DNA of 64,000 bases from Pseudogemmobacter sp044142105 (GTDB lineage: Bacteria; Pseudomonadota; Alphaproteobacteria; Rhodobacterales; Rhodobacteraceae). Numbering within the stretch: position 1 is the first letter of the stretch; every line of letters starts with the position of its first letter. The stretch covers positions 1 to 64,000 of the forward strand of contig NZ_JBGTYM010000001.1 in the NCBI RefSeq assembly GCF_044142105.1. Direction: 5' to 3'. Below the pieces are notes generated by a model, which saw only the letters and a program-made list of their open reading frames with translations, did no database searches and was not told where the DNA came from. This document shows positions 26,697 to 35,140 of this stretch, one piece after another. The position numbers and the translations under genes were made by a program.

Positions 26697-27316
26697 TTAT
26701 TAGCATTTAATTCAGCGCCAACAAACTTATCGCCATTCACCCCCAACGGTTGAGATTTTGAAGTGATTTCAACAAATGCGCCACTACTCTGGGCCGTACG
26801 AGCAGTTCTATAATCGCAGTCGAAAATAAAAGTCATCGCTCGAATATCGAGATTTTTCCCGGTGACGATTCCCGGCTCTAGAGTATTCTCTGAGTTACGA
26901 TACACGCTCCCATTGAAATGATTAATCGAAGAACTAAAAGCCAAAATCTTGCCAGGGGCCAATTTGACAGGAGATATATCAAAATTATGGCCAGCCGTAC
27001 TAGACGCATCGGCTTCAAAAACGTCTCCATCTCCCAGATCGGAAACAAAAAAGCCGGTCCGACGATGAAAAACCTCTATGCCAGATGCAATTGGATCCCC
27101 GGGCAAGACGCACACATCCGCATCTGATTTGTTTTTCAATGTCGCCGAGAACGTTAGCGTGCCATCATCTGAGATCGCAACGCCATCAAGCAAAAACGAG
27201 ACGGAGTTAGCCCCGACAGCGGGTACCTCGCGTCGCAGGTCCTTGTTGGCGTTGATAGGCTCAACGCATCCTGAAATGACCAAAACGGATAATGCTGTTC
27301 GACTGATTTTTAGCAT
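26693..27316 (-). CDS. Orphan lipoprotein; candidate immunity partner of the Rhs tip
   Basis: I do not recognise this 207-residue protein. MLKISRTALSVLVISGC is a lipoprotein signal with the lipobox Cys at residue 17, so it should be membrane-anchored in the periplasm. The mature part is a beta-rich domain (VSFLLDGVAISDDGTLTFSATLKN). The frame opens upstream to 27394, but ATG 27316 gives the signal peptide. Its base composition is clearly more AT-rich than the surrounding genome. It lies directly downstream of the broken Rhs toxin tip on the same strand, where immunity genes usually sit; a periplasmic lipoprotein would suit a toxin delivered to that compartment. That role is inference only. 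Confidence 0.6.
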   Translation of the reverse strand: MLKISRTALSVLVISGCVEPINANKDLRREVPAVGANSVSFLLDGVAISDDGTLTFSATLKNKSDADVCVLPGDPIASGIEVFHRRTGFFVSDLGDGDVFEADASSTAGHNFDISPVKLAPGKILAFSSSINHFNGSVYRNSENTLEPGIVTGKNLDIRAMTFIFDCDYRTARTAQSSGAFVEITSKSQPLGVNGDKFVGAELNANN

Positions 27317-27390
27317 AGACCTACCGCGCAGGTGAATGAATCTGTTATTCTCGTTTTGTTTCCGAGGCGAGAAATGACATCTACGGGTGG

Positions 27391-28281
27391 TCACCGATAG
27401 GCATTGCTTATCAAAGCTGATTTGTAAAATACGTTTACCTTATCTGGCGCCAAGATTGCAACCGATACCTGATCCGTCAAGCCAAGAATGGCGTGACCCA
27501 ACTCGTGGACTAACACGTAGGCCGTTCTTTATTTTGAAAAATAGTCGTCATGCACCGTTATCTTTCCTCTTCCGCCGGGCTTGCCATATGCCAGAACGCC
27601 TTTCTCTGGAGAGGGGCCGCCATACCCAACAAGGACGCCAGATCCGCGCTCCCCTATGCCCTTTAGGGCCTTCTTCATTTCCTTTATGGCGGCCTTCACA
27701 TCTGCACCTGACACGCCGCCTACTGGGTTTCCCAGAGCTCTTTCGACATCTTCTAGAGCCGCGCGTTGAGCTTTTGTTTTAGCCCTTCCCCCGGCAGCAA
27801 GAATCTCTTCCAGAACCTTCAATCTATCCTTTAGCGTTGACCGCGCCTTGTCGAAATCTTTCTCGATTACTTCTTTCTTGTCTTCAGGTAGGGCCTTTGC
27901 GTCTTCAGCGTACATCTCATTTCCATTTGGGTCGAGGCCATTCACCGGATCATTGAACGAATACGCATACCTATTCGTCCCGTCCCCCGGCATGGTCACT
28001 TCAAACCAATCCGGCTGGATGAACATGCCCAGCACCGGGTCGTAATACCTGGCGTTCAGATATTGCAGCCCGGCATCGGCGTCGTAGCGCTCGCCGATCC
28101 AGCCCTTGGTCTCGGGCGCGGTCTGGCTGGGTGACAGCCATTCCGACTGCTCGCCAAAGGGCTTGTAGACCGCGCTTTCGATCTTCACCCCGCCGGCGTG
28201 GTGATCGCGCGGACCGAGCCCAGGTGGTCGCGGTGCAGATCGGTCACCGAAGTCGGGGAAAGCCCTTCCCCCGACCGGCCC
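27391..28281 (-). pseudogene. Rhs core remnant with C-terminal HExxH metallopeptidase toxin tip, interrupted
   Basis: Read on the minus strand, this begins at the suhB stop with Rhs sequence (LHRDHLGSVRAI). It shifts frame in a G-run near 28189 and continues as VYKPFGEQSEW, GERYDADAGLQYLNARYYDPVLGMF and DPNGN, the Rhs-associated core that precedes toxin domains. A helical Lys/Glu-rich tip follows. At 27529-27531 an in-frame TAA stops the frame after HDDYFSK. The same frame then continues without another stop to 27391, reading RTAYVLVHELGHAILGLTD, with HELGH at 27493-27507: a zinc metallopeptidase motif. So the toxin looks disabled by one nonsense and one frameshift change. The N-terminal YD-repeat part is absent, so it may be an orphan tip cassette. 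Confidence 0.75.
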
Positions 28282-29067
28282 TTACCCCCGGATCACCTTG
28301 CGGAACGGTTCGAACAGCGCCTCGTTGCCCGCGATCAGCGCGCCGTCCAAGGGCTCTTGGCCCTCGCGCAGGCCCGAGACCATTCCGCCCGCTTCCTTGA
28401 CCAGCAGAAGCCCGGCCGCGATGTCCCAGGGTTGCAGTTCGCGCTCCCAATAACCCTCGTAGCGGCCCGCCGCGACATAGGCGAGGTCCAGGGACGCCGC
28501 GCCCCAGCGCCGCACGCCCGCACATTCCGGCATCAGCCGGGCCAGATCCTGCACCATGGCGGGCAGGGTCTTCTTGGCGCCAAAGGGAATGCCCGTGGCA
28601 AAGACGGCTTCGGCCAGGTGGCGGCGGCCCGAGACGCGCAGGCGGCGATTGTCGTTCAGCCAGGCGCCCGCGCCCTTTTCGGCCCAGAACATCTCATCCT
28701 TGGCCGGGTCATAGACCACGCCCGAAACGATCTCGCCCTTGTGCTCGAGCGCGATCGAGATGCCCCAATGCGGCATGCCGTGCAGGAAATTGGTGGTCCC
28801 GTCGAGAGGATCGACGATCCAGCGCCGGGTCGGGTCGGCCCCGGCCGTCTCGCCGGTCTCCTCGCCCAGCCAGCCATAGGTCGGCCGCGCGCCCATCAGC
28901 TCTTCCTTGATCAGGCGCTCCGCCTCGCGGTCGGCGCGGCTGACGAAATCGCCCGGCCCCTTGGCCGAGACTTGAAGGTTCTCGACCTCGCGGAAGTCCT
29001 TGACCAGCGAACGCGCGGCCTTGCGCGCGGCCTTGATCATCAGGTTCAGGTTGGCGCTTCCCTGCAT
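28282..29067 (-). CDS. Inositol monophosphatase family protein (SuhB-like)
   Basis: This is a 261-residue Mg-dependent, Li-sensitive phosphatase that hydrolyses inositol-1-phosphate or related sugar phosphates in the cytoplasm. The metal-binding motifs are all present: GEETGE, DPLDGTTNFLHG and WDIAAGLLLVKEAGG. ATG 29067 has GAGGAGAC just upstream; the open frame to 29268 has no such site. In several bacteria the orthologue SuhB also acts in rRNA antitermination. Its stop codon marks the edge of the Rhs remnant. Confidence 0.93.
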   Translation of the reverse strand: MQGSANLNLMIKAARKAARSLVKDFREVENLQVSAKGPGDFVSRADREAERLIKEELMGARPTYGWLGEETGETAGADPTRRWIVDPLDGTTNFLHGMPHWGISIALEHKGEIVSGVVYDPAKDEMFWAEKGAGAWLNDNRRLRVSGRRHLAEAVFATGIPFGAKKTLPAMVQDLARLMPECAGVRRWGAASLDLAYVAAGRYEGYWERELQPWDIAAGLLLVKEAGGMVSGLREGQEPLDGALIAGNEALFEPFRKVIRG

Positions 29068-29264
29068 GGGTCGTCTCCTCGGGCTACAGCCGGGCGTCCT
29101 AGCGCCAAAAGCCGCGAAAGGAAAGCCCACCGGATCCCGATTGCACGATCGCAGGGCGGGTATGTTCCCGCCTCTCGTCCCCGGCCATGCCGAAGCCGCT
29201 TTTCGCGGGGTTTGGCGCCCGCCGCACGCGGCGCTGGCGGGGGCCGCCGCCCCCGCGGGCGGGA

Positions 29265-29987
29265 TCACCGGAAGATCCGGCAGGATCGGGGGGCGCCCCC
29301 CGCCGCCTCAGGGCAATCCAGCGCCGCCACCGCCTCGGTCAGCTCCCGTTGCAGCTTGCGCCGGATCGCCTGGGGGAAATCGGTATGGCGCAGCGCCAGT
29401 TCGACAAAGGCGCCGGGGCCGCGGATCAGCGATGCGTGGAAATAGTCGGGCAGTTGCAATTCATGGCTGCCGATGGCCAGACCGTTGACCGTGATCCCCT
29501 CCCAGCCGCCCAGGGCATAGATGCGCTCGGGCGTGGGCCCGGCATTGTTGCGCCCGTCCCCCGCCACATCCAGCACGCGCCGCTCGCATGCGGGCGCGCT
29601 GGCCAAGAGATCGCGGCCAAATTCCAGCCCGCGCCCCAGCGCGGTGTTCAGGCGCAGCTCCGGCGGCTTCAGCCCGCGCAACAGCGCCACCACCGGCCCC
29701 AGATCGGCCGGTTCGCGGATTTCCGTCCAGCCGACCAGCACCTCCTGATACTCTTCGCCGCTCCATTGATAGACCGCCAGCGCCACATCGCCCGCCGGCG
29801 CGAAGAGGGCGGTCTCGATCTCGGGCGCCTCAAGCGCATCGGCCAGACCCTGGGTCTGGATCGCGAAATCCTTGGCATCGACCGAGCGCGAGACATCCAT
29901 CGCCAGCGCAAGCGCCAGCCGACATTCGGCCCGCACCGCTTGGGGCAGGCTCAGGCAGACCGTCAGGACCAGGGCTGCAAACCGCAT
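29265..29987 (-). CDS. DUF1194 protein, von Willebrand factor A-like, exported
   Basis: This 240-residue protein has a signal peptide (about 1-20, ending AVRA). Its mature part follows the DUF1194 pattern, a VWA-like fold: the opening strand LALALAMDVSRSVDAKDF carries the MIDAS-type DxSxS motif, and VLDVAGDGRNNAG and GITVNGLAIG are typical later strands. Function of the family is unknown; a metal-dependent protein-binding role in the periplasm is plausible from the fold. About 200 bases separate it from the suhB-like gene downstream. Confidence 0.85.
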   Translation of the reverse strand: MRFAALVLTVCLSLPQAVRAECRLALALAMDVSRSVDAKDFAIQTQGLADALEAPEIETALFAPAGDVALAVYQWSGEEYQEVLVGWTEIREPADLGPVVALLRGLKPPELRLNTALGRGLEFGRDLLASAPACERRVLDVAGDGRNNAGPTPERIYALGGWEGITVNGLAIGSHELQLPDYFHASLIRGPGAFVELALRHTDFPQAIRRKLQRELTEAVAALDCPEAAGGAPRSCRIFR

Positions 29988-30052
29988 CCGTCCCTCCGCA
30001 TCGCGACGGGCCCAGCCTAGCGCATTTCGCGCGCGTCCGGGGGGAAATTCGC

Positions 30053-31573
30053 TCAGGGCGCGGCTTCGGCCCGCAGGAAGGGTTCGGGACTGTCGACCTC
30101 GTCCAACATCGCGACCCCGCGCCGGCCCGGCACGATCTGCCAGAACCGGTTGCCGACCGCGCGCAGGAAGGCGCGGTCATGGCTGACCAGCAGGCAGGCC
30201 GCCTCCTGCGCCAGCAACTCGCCCTCCAGCGCTTCCTGCCCCTCGATGTCCAGATGGTTGGTCGGCTCGTCCAGCAGAAAGAAATTTGGCCGTTGCAGCC
30301 GCAGGATTAGCAGCGCCAGCCGCGCCCGCTGCCCGCCCGACAGCACCGCCACTTTCCGCCCCTGCCAATCGGGCATGATGCCCGCCCCGGCCAACAGGCT
30401 GCGTGCCGTGGCATCGGCCTGCGTTAGCCGCGAGACCAGCGCGAAGGGCGTCTCGCCCGGCGCAAGCTGCGACAGCATCTGGTCGCAATAGCCCAACACG
30501 CAAGCCGCCACCCGCCGCACCGGCCCCTGCGCCCCCGCCGCCAGGATCGCCCGCACCAGCTGCGTCTTGCCGCTGCCATTCGGCCCCAGCACCACCACCC
30601 GGTCCCCCGGGGCGATCCACAGCCGCTCGCTGCGGAACAGGACCCGCCCGTCCGGCGCGCGGATCTCGGCCTCGTCCAGCGTCACCAGCGCCCGCGCCGA
30701 TGTGTCGGAGGCTTCCAGCCGGATCGCCCCCGCGCCCCTGTCCCGATGCGCGGGCCGCGCCGTCGCCTCGATCCGCCCGGCGCGTTCGGTCAATTGCTTG
30801 GTCTTCACCACCAGAAGATCCGAGCCAGAATTGATCCCGATATTCTTCAGCTTCGCCGCCTGCCGCCGCAACTGCGCCGCGCGGGCAAGGTCATTGTCAT
30901 AGCGGCGGCGATCGGCGGCATCGGCCTCGTCCAGCGCCGCCCGCGCCGCGCCATAGGGCAGGGCGAAGACGCGGCTCGCCTCGGGCCGCAGGAACAGGCT
31001 GCGCGTGGTCCCCTCGTCCAGAAAGGCGCGGTCATGGCTGGTGAGGATCACCCCCGTCGCGCGCGGCAGGGCGGCCATCCAGGCTTGAAGGCCGGCGATC
31101 CGCGCCAGATCCAGATGGTTCGTCGGCTCGTCCAGCAGATACAGGTCCGGCTCCATGACCGCCGCCCGCGCCAGCAGAACCATGCGCTGCCAGCCGCCCG
31201 ACAGATCGGTCAGGGGCCGCGCCCGCAGATCCTGCGGCACGCCCAGATCGTCCAACGCGATATCGACGCGCCAACTTTCTTCCTCGACCACCTCCTTCGG
31301 CAAAGCCGCCGCCACTGCCTGTGCCACGCTCAGAGGCAGCAAGGCTTCGGGCAGATCCTGCGGCACATGCGCCAGAACCAGCCCGCGCGCCCGGGTGATC
31401 GTGCCCGATGTCGGTTCAAGCCCGCCCGCCAGACAGGCCAGCAACGCCGACTTGCCGCTGCCATTGGCCGCGATCAGCGCCAGCCGGTCGCCCGGGGCTA
31501 GGGAAAAGGAAAGATCGGTGAACAGGGGCTGACCAAGCGTCAGCGACAGATCCTTGACGGCAAGAAGGCTCAT
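30053..31573 (-). CDS. ABC-F family ATP-binding protein
   Basis: This 506-residue soluble protein has two tandem ABC ATPase domains and no membrane part. Domain 1: Walker A AANGSGKSA, signature DLSGGWQRM, Walker B DLYLLDEPTNHLD. A charged linker follows (about 215-290). Domain 2: GPNGSGKTQ, signature VLSGGQRARL, Walker B FFLLDEPTNHLD. ABC-F proteins act on ribosomes in translation control or antibiotic resistance rather than transport. The short linker suggests a small member of the Uup/YheS-like group; the exact subfamily cannot be decided by eye. The 270 bases upstream (31574-31846) show no supported gene. Confidence 0.92.
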   Translation of the reverse strand: MSLLAVKDLSLTLGQPLFTDLSFSLAPGDRLALIAANGSGKSALLACLAGGLEPTSGTITRARGLVLAHVPQDLPEALLPLSVAQAVAAALPKEVVEEESWRVDIALDDLGVPQDLRARPLTDLSGGWQRMVLLARAAVMEPDLYLLDEPTNHLDLARIAGLQAWMAALPRATGVILTSHDRAFLDEGTTRSLFLRPEASRVFALPYGAARAALDEADAADRRRYDNDLARAAQLRRQAAKLKNIGINSGSDLLVVKTKQLTERAGRIEATARPAHRDRGAGAIRLEASDTSARALVTLDEAEIRAPDGRVLFRSERLWIAPGDRVVVLGPNGSGKTQLVRAILAAGAQGPVRRVAACVLGYCDQMLSQLAPGETPFALVSRLTQADATARSLLAGAGIMPDWQGRKVAVLSGGQRARLALLILRLQRPNFFLLDEPTNHLDIEGQEALEGELLAQEAACLLVSHDRAFLRAVGNRFWQIVPGRRGVAMLDEVDSPEPFLRAEAAP

Positions 31574-31846
31574 GGCAACAGGTCCGGTTTGGCGGAAAGG
31601 GGCGGCGCGCGAAAGCGCCGGGGTTCCGGGCGGACCTGAGCGGGTATGCGTCTCGGGTCAGCCCTGCGGGGGACGCAGGGCGGAAACAGGGCCGGGGCAA
31701 AGTTCCATGTCGAGAAGCCGGATCATGGCCGCAAGATGCCGCCGGGGGACGGCGCGGTCAAGACCGCAGCGGCAATGCGCAGGAATCGGATCGCCCCAGG
31801 GTGCCGCCGCATGGTCTCTGGGCGGCAGCGACGACAGGAGACCGCC

Positions 31847-32326
31847 ATGCCGAAGATCCGCTTCCACCCGCTGCCCACCGCCGAAGTACAGGCCCTGCGC
31901 GCCGGTGGCCCCGACGCCTATGGCAATGCGCCCGAACGGGTGCGGGCCGAGGGCGCGGGCAACCCCTGCCGCCATTGCCTCGATTTCGTGCCCGAGGGGG
32001 CCGAAATGCTGATCCTCGCCCATCGCCCCTTCGATGCGCTGCAACCCTATGCCGAGACCGGCCCGATCTTCCTTTGCGCCGACTGCGCCGCTTGGGACAG
32101 CGCAGGGCAGGGCGACTCAGTGCCGCCGATCCTGACCCGCAGCCCCGATTTCCTGCTCAAGGGCTATACCAAGGACCAGCGCATCCGCTACGGCACCGGC
32201 CGCGTTACCCCGCAGGCCGAGGTCGCCTCCTACGCCGCCGACCTGCTGTCGCGTCCCGAAATCGCCTTCGTCGACATCCGCTCGGCCCGCAACAACTGCT
32301 TCCAGCTTCGCGTCACGCGGGGGTGA
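31847..32326 (+). CDS. DUF1203 domain protein
   Basis: This 159-residue cytoplasmic protein matches the DUF1203 pattern: an N-terminal FHPLPTAEVQALRAG, the CRHCLDFVPEGAEMLILAHRPF segment with a CxxC pair, then IFLCADCA with a second CxxC. The four cysteines could bind a metal. The function of the family is unknown. ATG 31847 has AGGAG six bases upstream; the open frame extends to 31646 through non-coding sequence. It stands alone, between the ABC-F gene and an AT-rich patch. Confidence 0.85.
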   Translation: MPKIRFHPLPTAEVQALRAGGPDAYGNAPERVRAEGAGNPCRHCLDFVPEGAEMLILAHRPFDALQPYAETGPIFLCADCAAWDSAGQGDSVPPILTRSPDFLLKGYTKDQRIRYGTGRVTPQAEVASYAADLLSRPEIAFVDIRSARNNCFQLRVTRG

Positions 32327-32443
32327 ACCCGTCAAGTGCGATTCGGGCTGAGGCACATTCGGTTGCGCATCGTGTTTGTGCTCGCCATAACCACTGGCGA
32401 CTATGCTATATAGCTGGGGATTTTGATTATTGCGGATGCGAAT

Positions 32444-32922
32444 ATGTCGGAAGATGTGGGGAATTTCTCCAACCGAGCTAGAGATTTTTTGCAAAGCGCA
32501 GCGTTTCTGTGCGAAAGCGCCAAACACGGGAACGACGGTTGGCTTCCTGCATCGGGCTTGCTCCTGGGCTTTGCTTGCGAGCTAATTGCCAAGTGCCGTT
32601 TAATGCGGATGGGCATTGTCCCGGACAGACTTAGAAACTCGCCCTATGGCCATGACATCATGGCCATGTGGAAGGTGCACACCACGCTGTTTGCAGAGGC
32701 CGAGGCTGTCGTTGATGAGTTCAAAAAGTTCCCAACTCGAATGGAGTTGACGCCGGTTTCAACTGGCCACTTCATTTCTCTCAGCTAGCTGCAGGACATT
32801 CCAGCCTGGGAAACTACTCCCTTAGATATCATGGAGGTGAGCGCCACTTTGCCGATCCCATGGCAGTAACAGTCGTCGTTCAACGTATTTGGGAGTTGGA
32901 AGCGAAGACAACGGGTAAATAA
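32444..32922 (+). pseudogene. Frameshifted AT-rich gene, HEPN-like
   Basis: The first frame (ATG 32444, stop TAG 32786-32788) encodes a helical domain with SGLLLGFACELIAKCRLM followed by YGHDIMAMW, a pattern like HEPN-type helical proteins. The coding signal continues past that stop in another frame as QLAAGHSSLGNYSLRYHGG, then RHFADPMAVTVVVQRIWELE, ending at TAA 32920-32922. The two parts together look like one protein of about 155 residues broken by an indel near 32785. Composition is more AT-rich than the neighbours, suggesting acquired DNA. The family is a tentative guess and the frameshift could be a sequencing error. Confidence 0.5.
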
Positions 32923-33129
32923 GGGGTCGCTTGTGGAGTTCCTTTTATGGTTGTCTTAGGTCTCGCGTGCTTGGTTAACGCGCCAGACCTCTCGCGCGCG
33001 GAAGACCTTCGCAAGACAGTGGCAAGACCGTGAGAAGACCCCGCAAACCGCCCAAAAGCCGGATGTAAACCCAGCGTTCCCGGGCCCTTGGCCCGCCTTG
33101 CCCCCGCGCCGATGCCATGGGGTGCTAGG

Positions 33130-34041
33130 CTACCGCGCCGCCCGCTGCAGCTTCACCGGCTCGCTGCGCCCCAGCCGCAGGAAATGCGCCATATAGGGTT
33201 TGGCGACATCTTCCTCGCGCGTCGCCGCGTAGAGGCGTTTCGAGATATTCCCCGGCCCCAGCGGCAGCGTGACGTAATCGCGGTTGCCCTTGACCTCGCG
33301 CAGCACCCAGTCGGGCAGCACCGCCACCCCGCGTCCCGACCCCACGAGCATCAGGATCACCGCCGTCAATTCGGCCGTCCGCTGGGCCCGGGGCTCCACC
33401 TTCGCCGGGGTCAGTAGCTCGGTGAAGACATCCAGCTTGTCGCGCCCGACCGGATAGGTGATCAGCGTCTCGTCGCGGAAATCTTCTGCCGAAACAAAGG
33501 GTTTTCCGCAATTCGGATGGCCTGCCGGGGCGACGAAGGTGGGCAGGTAGTCGAAGAGAGGATTGAAGATGACCCCCGGCAGTTCGACCGGGTCCGAAGA
33601 GATGACCAAGTCCACCTCCTCGCGGTTCAGCGCCGGCATCGCCTCGAAAGCCAGCCCGGCGCGGATGTCCACATCCACCTCGGGCCAGGCATGGCGGAAC
33701 AGTTCCAGGACCGGGAAAAGCCAGTCGAAACAGGCATGGCATTCGATGGCGATATGCAGCCGCCCGGTCTTGCCGGATCGCAGGGCGCGGAACTCTTCCT
33801 CCATCGCGTCAATTTCGGGCAATATCCGCTCGGCGGCCCGTAACATCCTGATTCCGGCCGCAGAAAGCCGCATCGGCTTGGACCGGCGCACGAACAGTTC
33901 CATCCCCGCCTGGTCTTCCAGCGCTGCCACCTGATGCGACAGCGCCGATTGCGTCATGTTCAGCATCTCCGCCGCCCGCCCCAGCCCCCCGGCCTGCTGG
34001 ATCGCGCGGATCGTGCGCAGGTGCTTCACTTCGACGTACAT
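33130..34041 (-). CDS. metR: LysR family regulator, MetR-like
   Basis: This 303-residue regulator has an N-terminal winged helix-turn-helix (LRTIRAIQQAGGLGRAAEMLNMTQSALSHQVAALED) and a C-terminal effector-binding domain with FVRRSKPMRLSAAG and GHPNCGKPFVSAEDF. The opening MYVEVKHLRTIRAI and the ALSHQVAALEDQAGMELFVRRSKP segment are characteristic of MetR, which uses homocysteine as co-effector and activates methionine biosynthesis genes. It is divergent from metF with an 88-base gap that contains a LysR-type inverted repeat, which strongly supports the assignment. Confidence 0.88.
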   Translation of the reverse strand: MYVEVKHLRTIRAIQQAGGLGRAAEMLNMTQSALSHQVAALEDQAGMELFVRRSKPMRLSAAGIRMLRAAERILPEIDAMEEEFRALRSGKTGRLHIAIECHACFDWLFPVLELFRHAWPEVDVDIRAGLAFEAMPALNREEVDLVISSDPVELPGVIFNPLFDYLPTFVAPAGHPNCGKPFVSAEDFRDETLITYPVGRDKLDVFTELLTPAKVEPRAQRTAELTAVILMLVGSGRGVAVLPDWVLREVKGNRDYVTLPLGPGNISKRLYAATREEDVAKPYMAHFLRLGRSEPVKLQRAAR

Positions 34042-34051
34042 GAGGCGATCT

Positions 34052-34073
34052 CATAATCATGCTGCGGATTATG
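34052..34073. promoter_or_regulatory. Candidate MetR site CATAATC-N8-GATTATG
   Basis: A perfect 7+7 inverted repeat lies in the gap between metR and metF, of a size suiting a LysR-type dimer and 10 bases from the metR start. It probably mediates metR autoregulation and metF activation. The repeat is seen; the role is inferred from position. Confidence 0.6.
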
Positions 34074-34129
34074 AATTGGTCTCACATTCGCAAATCTGCC
34101 ACAAGAGGCGCCAAGCAAGGAGCCGTATC

Positions 34130-34999
34130 ATGTCGAAGACCCCGCGCATCTCGTTCGAGTTCTTCCCGCCGCAGACGCTGGATGCGTCCTTCCGGCTGTG
34201 GGAAACCGTGCAGGCGCTGGCGCCGATGCAGCCCGAATTCGTCTCGGTCACCTATGGCGCGGGCGGCACCACGCGCAAGCTTACCCATGATGCCGTAGCC
34301 ACGATCCATCGCAATTACGGGCTGAACGTCGCGGCGCATCTGACCTGCGTCTCGGCGACCAAGGCGGAAACCCTTGAAATCGCTGATGCATATGCCGCCG
34401 CCGGCGTGACGGAAATCGTCGCTCTGCGCGGCGATGCGCCGAAGGGCGCGGCGAAATGGGAGCCGCATCCCGATGGCTTCGCGTCCTCGGTCGAGCTGGT
34501 CGAGACGCTGGCCAGGACCGGCAAGTTCAAGATCCGCGTCGGCGCCTATCCCGAGGCGCATCCCGACAGCGCGGACACCGCCGCCGACGTGACCTTCCTC
34601 AAGCGCAAGATCGACGCCGGTGCCAGCAGCGCCATCACCCAGTTCTTCTTCGATGCGGACACGTTCTTCCGCTTCCGCGACCTGTGCGTGAAGGCCGGGA
34701 TCACCGCGCCGATCATCCCCGGCATCCTGCCGATCACGTCCTGGGAAGGCGCCAGGAAATTCGCCATCCGCTGCGGTTCCGCCGTGCCGCAAAAGCTGGA
34801 CGACGCCTTCACCCGCGCCATCGCCGATGGACGCGAGGACCTCTATGCACTCGCCCATTGCACCCAGCTCTGTGACCGCCTGCTGGAAGGCGGGGTCGAG
34901 GATCTGCATTTCTACACCCTGAACCGCCCGCATCTGACGCGTGAGGTGGTGCGCGCCCTGGGCATCCAGCCCGCTTTGGTGCTGGAAAAGGTGGCCTGA
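34130..34999 (+). CDS. metF: Methylenetetrahydrofolate reductase
   Basis: This flavoenzyme reduces 5,10-methylene-THF to 5-methyl-THF, the methyl donor for methionine synthesis. The 289-residue protein begins ISFEFFPPQT, then VSVTYGAGGTTR, HLTCVSATKAE, ALRGDAPKG and AITQFFFDAD, all conserved in MetF. The C-terminal FYTLNRPHLTREVVRALG is also typical. ATG 34130 follows AAGGAG; the longer frame is rejected because it runs back into metR. It is divergent from metR and is followed by two hairpins. Confidence 0.96.
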   Translation: MSKTPRISFEFFPPQTLDASFRLWETVQALAPMQPEFVSVTYGAGGTTRKLTHDAVATIHRNYGLNVAAHLTCVSATKAETLEIADAYAAAGVTEIVALRGDAPKGAAKWEPHPDGFASSVELVETLARTGKFKIRVGAYPEAHPDSADTAADVTFLKRKIDAGASSAITQFFFDADTFFRFRDLCVKAGITAPIIPGILPITSWEGARKFAIRCGSAVPQKLDDAFTRAIADGREDLYALAHCTQLCDRLLEGGVEDLHFYTLNRPHLTREVVRALGIQPALVLEKVA

Positions 35000-35007
35000 C
35001 CCGAATT

Positions 35008-35032
35008 CCCCATCCCCGCCAAGGGGATGGGG
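35008..35032. repeat. Perfect 10-bp stem-loop after metF
   Basis: CCCCATCCCC and GGGGATGGGG form a perfect stem with a 5-base loop 9 bases after the metF stop. There is no T-run, so it is a message-stabilising hairpin or REP-like element ahead of the real terminator. Confidence 0.55.
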
Positions 35033-35047
35033 TCCGATGTCTCCCTG

Positions 35048-35085
35048 ACGGCCCAGGCGTCATCTGACGCTGGGCCGTTTTTTTT
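35048..35085 (+). terminator. Rho-independent terminator of metF
   Basis: ACGGCCCAGGCGTC and GACGCTGGGCCGT form a 13-bp stem with one bulged base and a 4-base loop, followed by eight or more T residues. It is the clearest intrinsic terminator in the window and separates metF from aroQ. Confidence 0.9.
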
Positions 35086-35140
35086 ACCTGTGGCGGGCGG
35101 CGCGGTTCCGGCTAATCTCGCCCCGGAAAAGGAGCGCCCG

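Noticed and set aside
31658..31846. Minus-strand reading PRRHLAAMIRLLDMELCPGP upstream of the DUF1203 gene
   Set aside because: It looks partly protein-like, but there is no start codon with a ribosome binding site outside the DUF1203 gene, so I do not call it.
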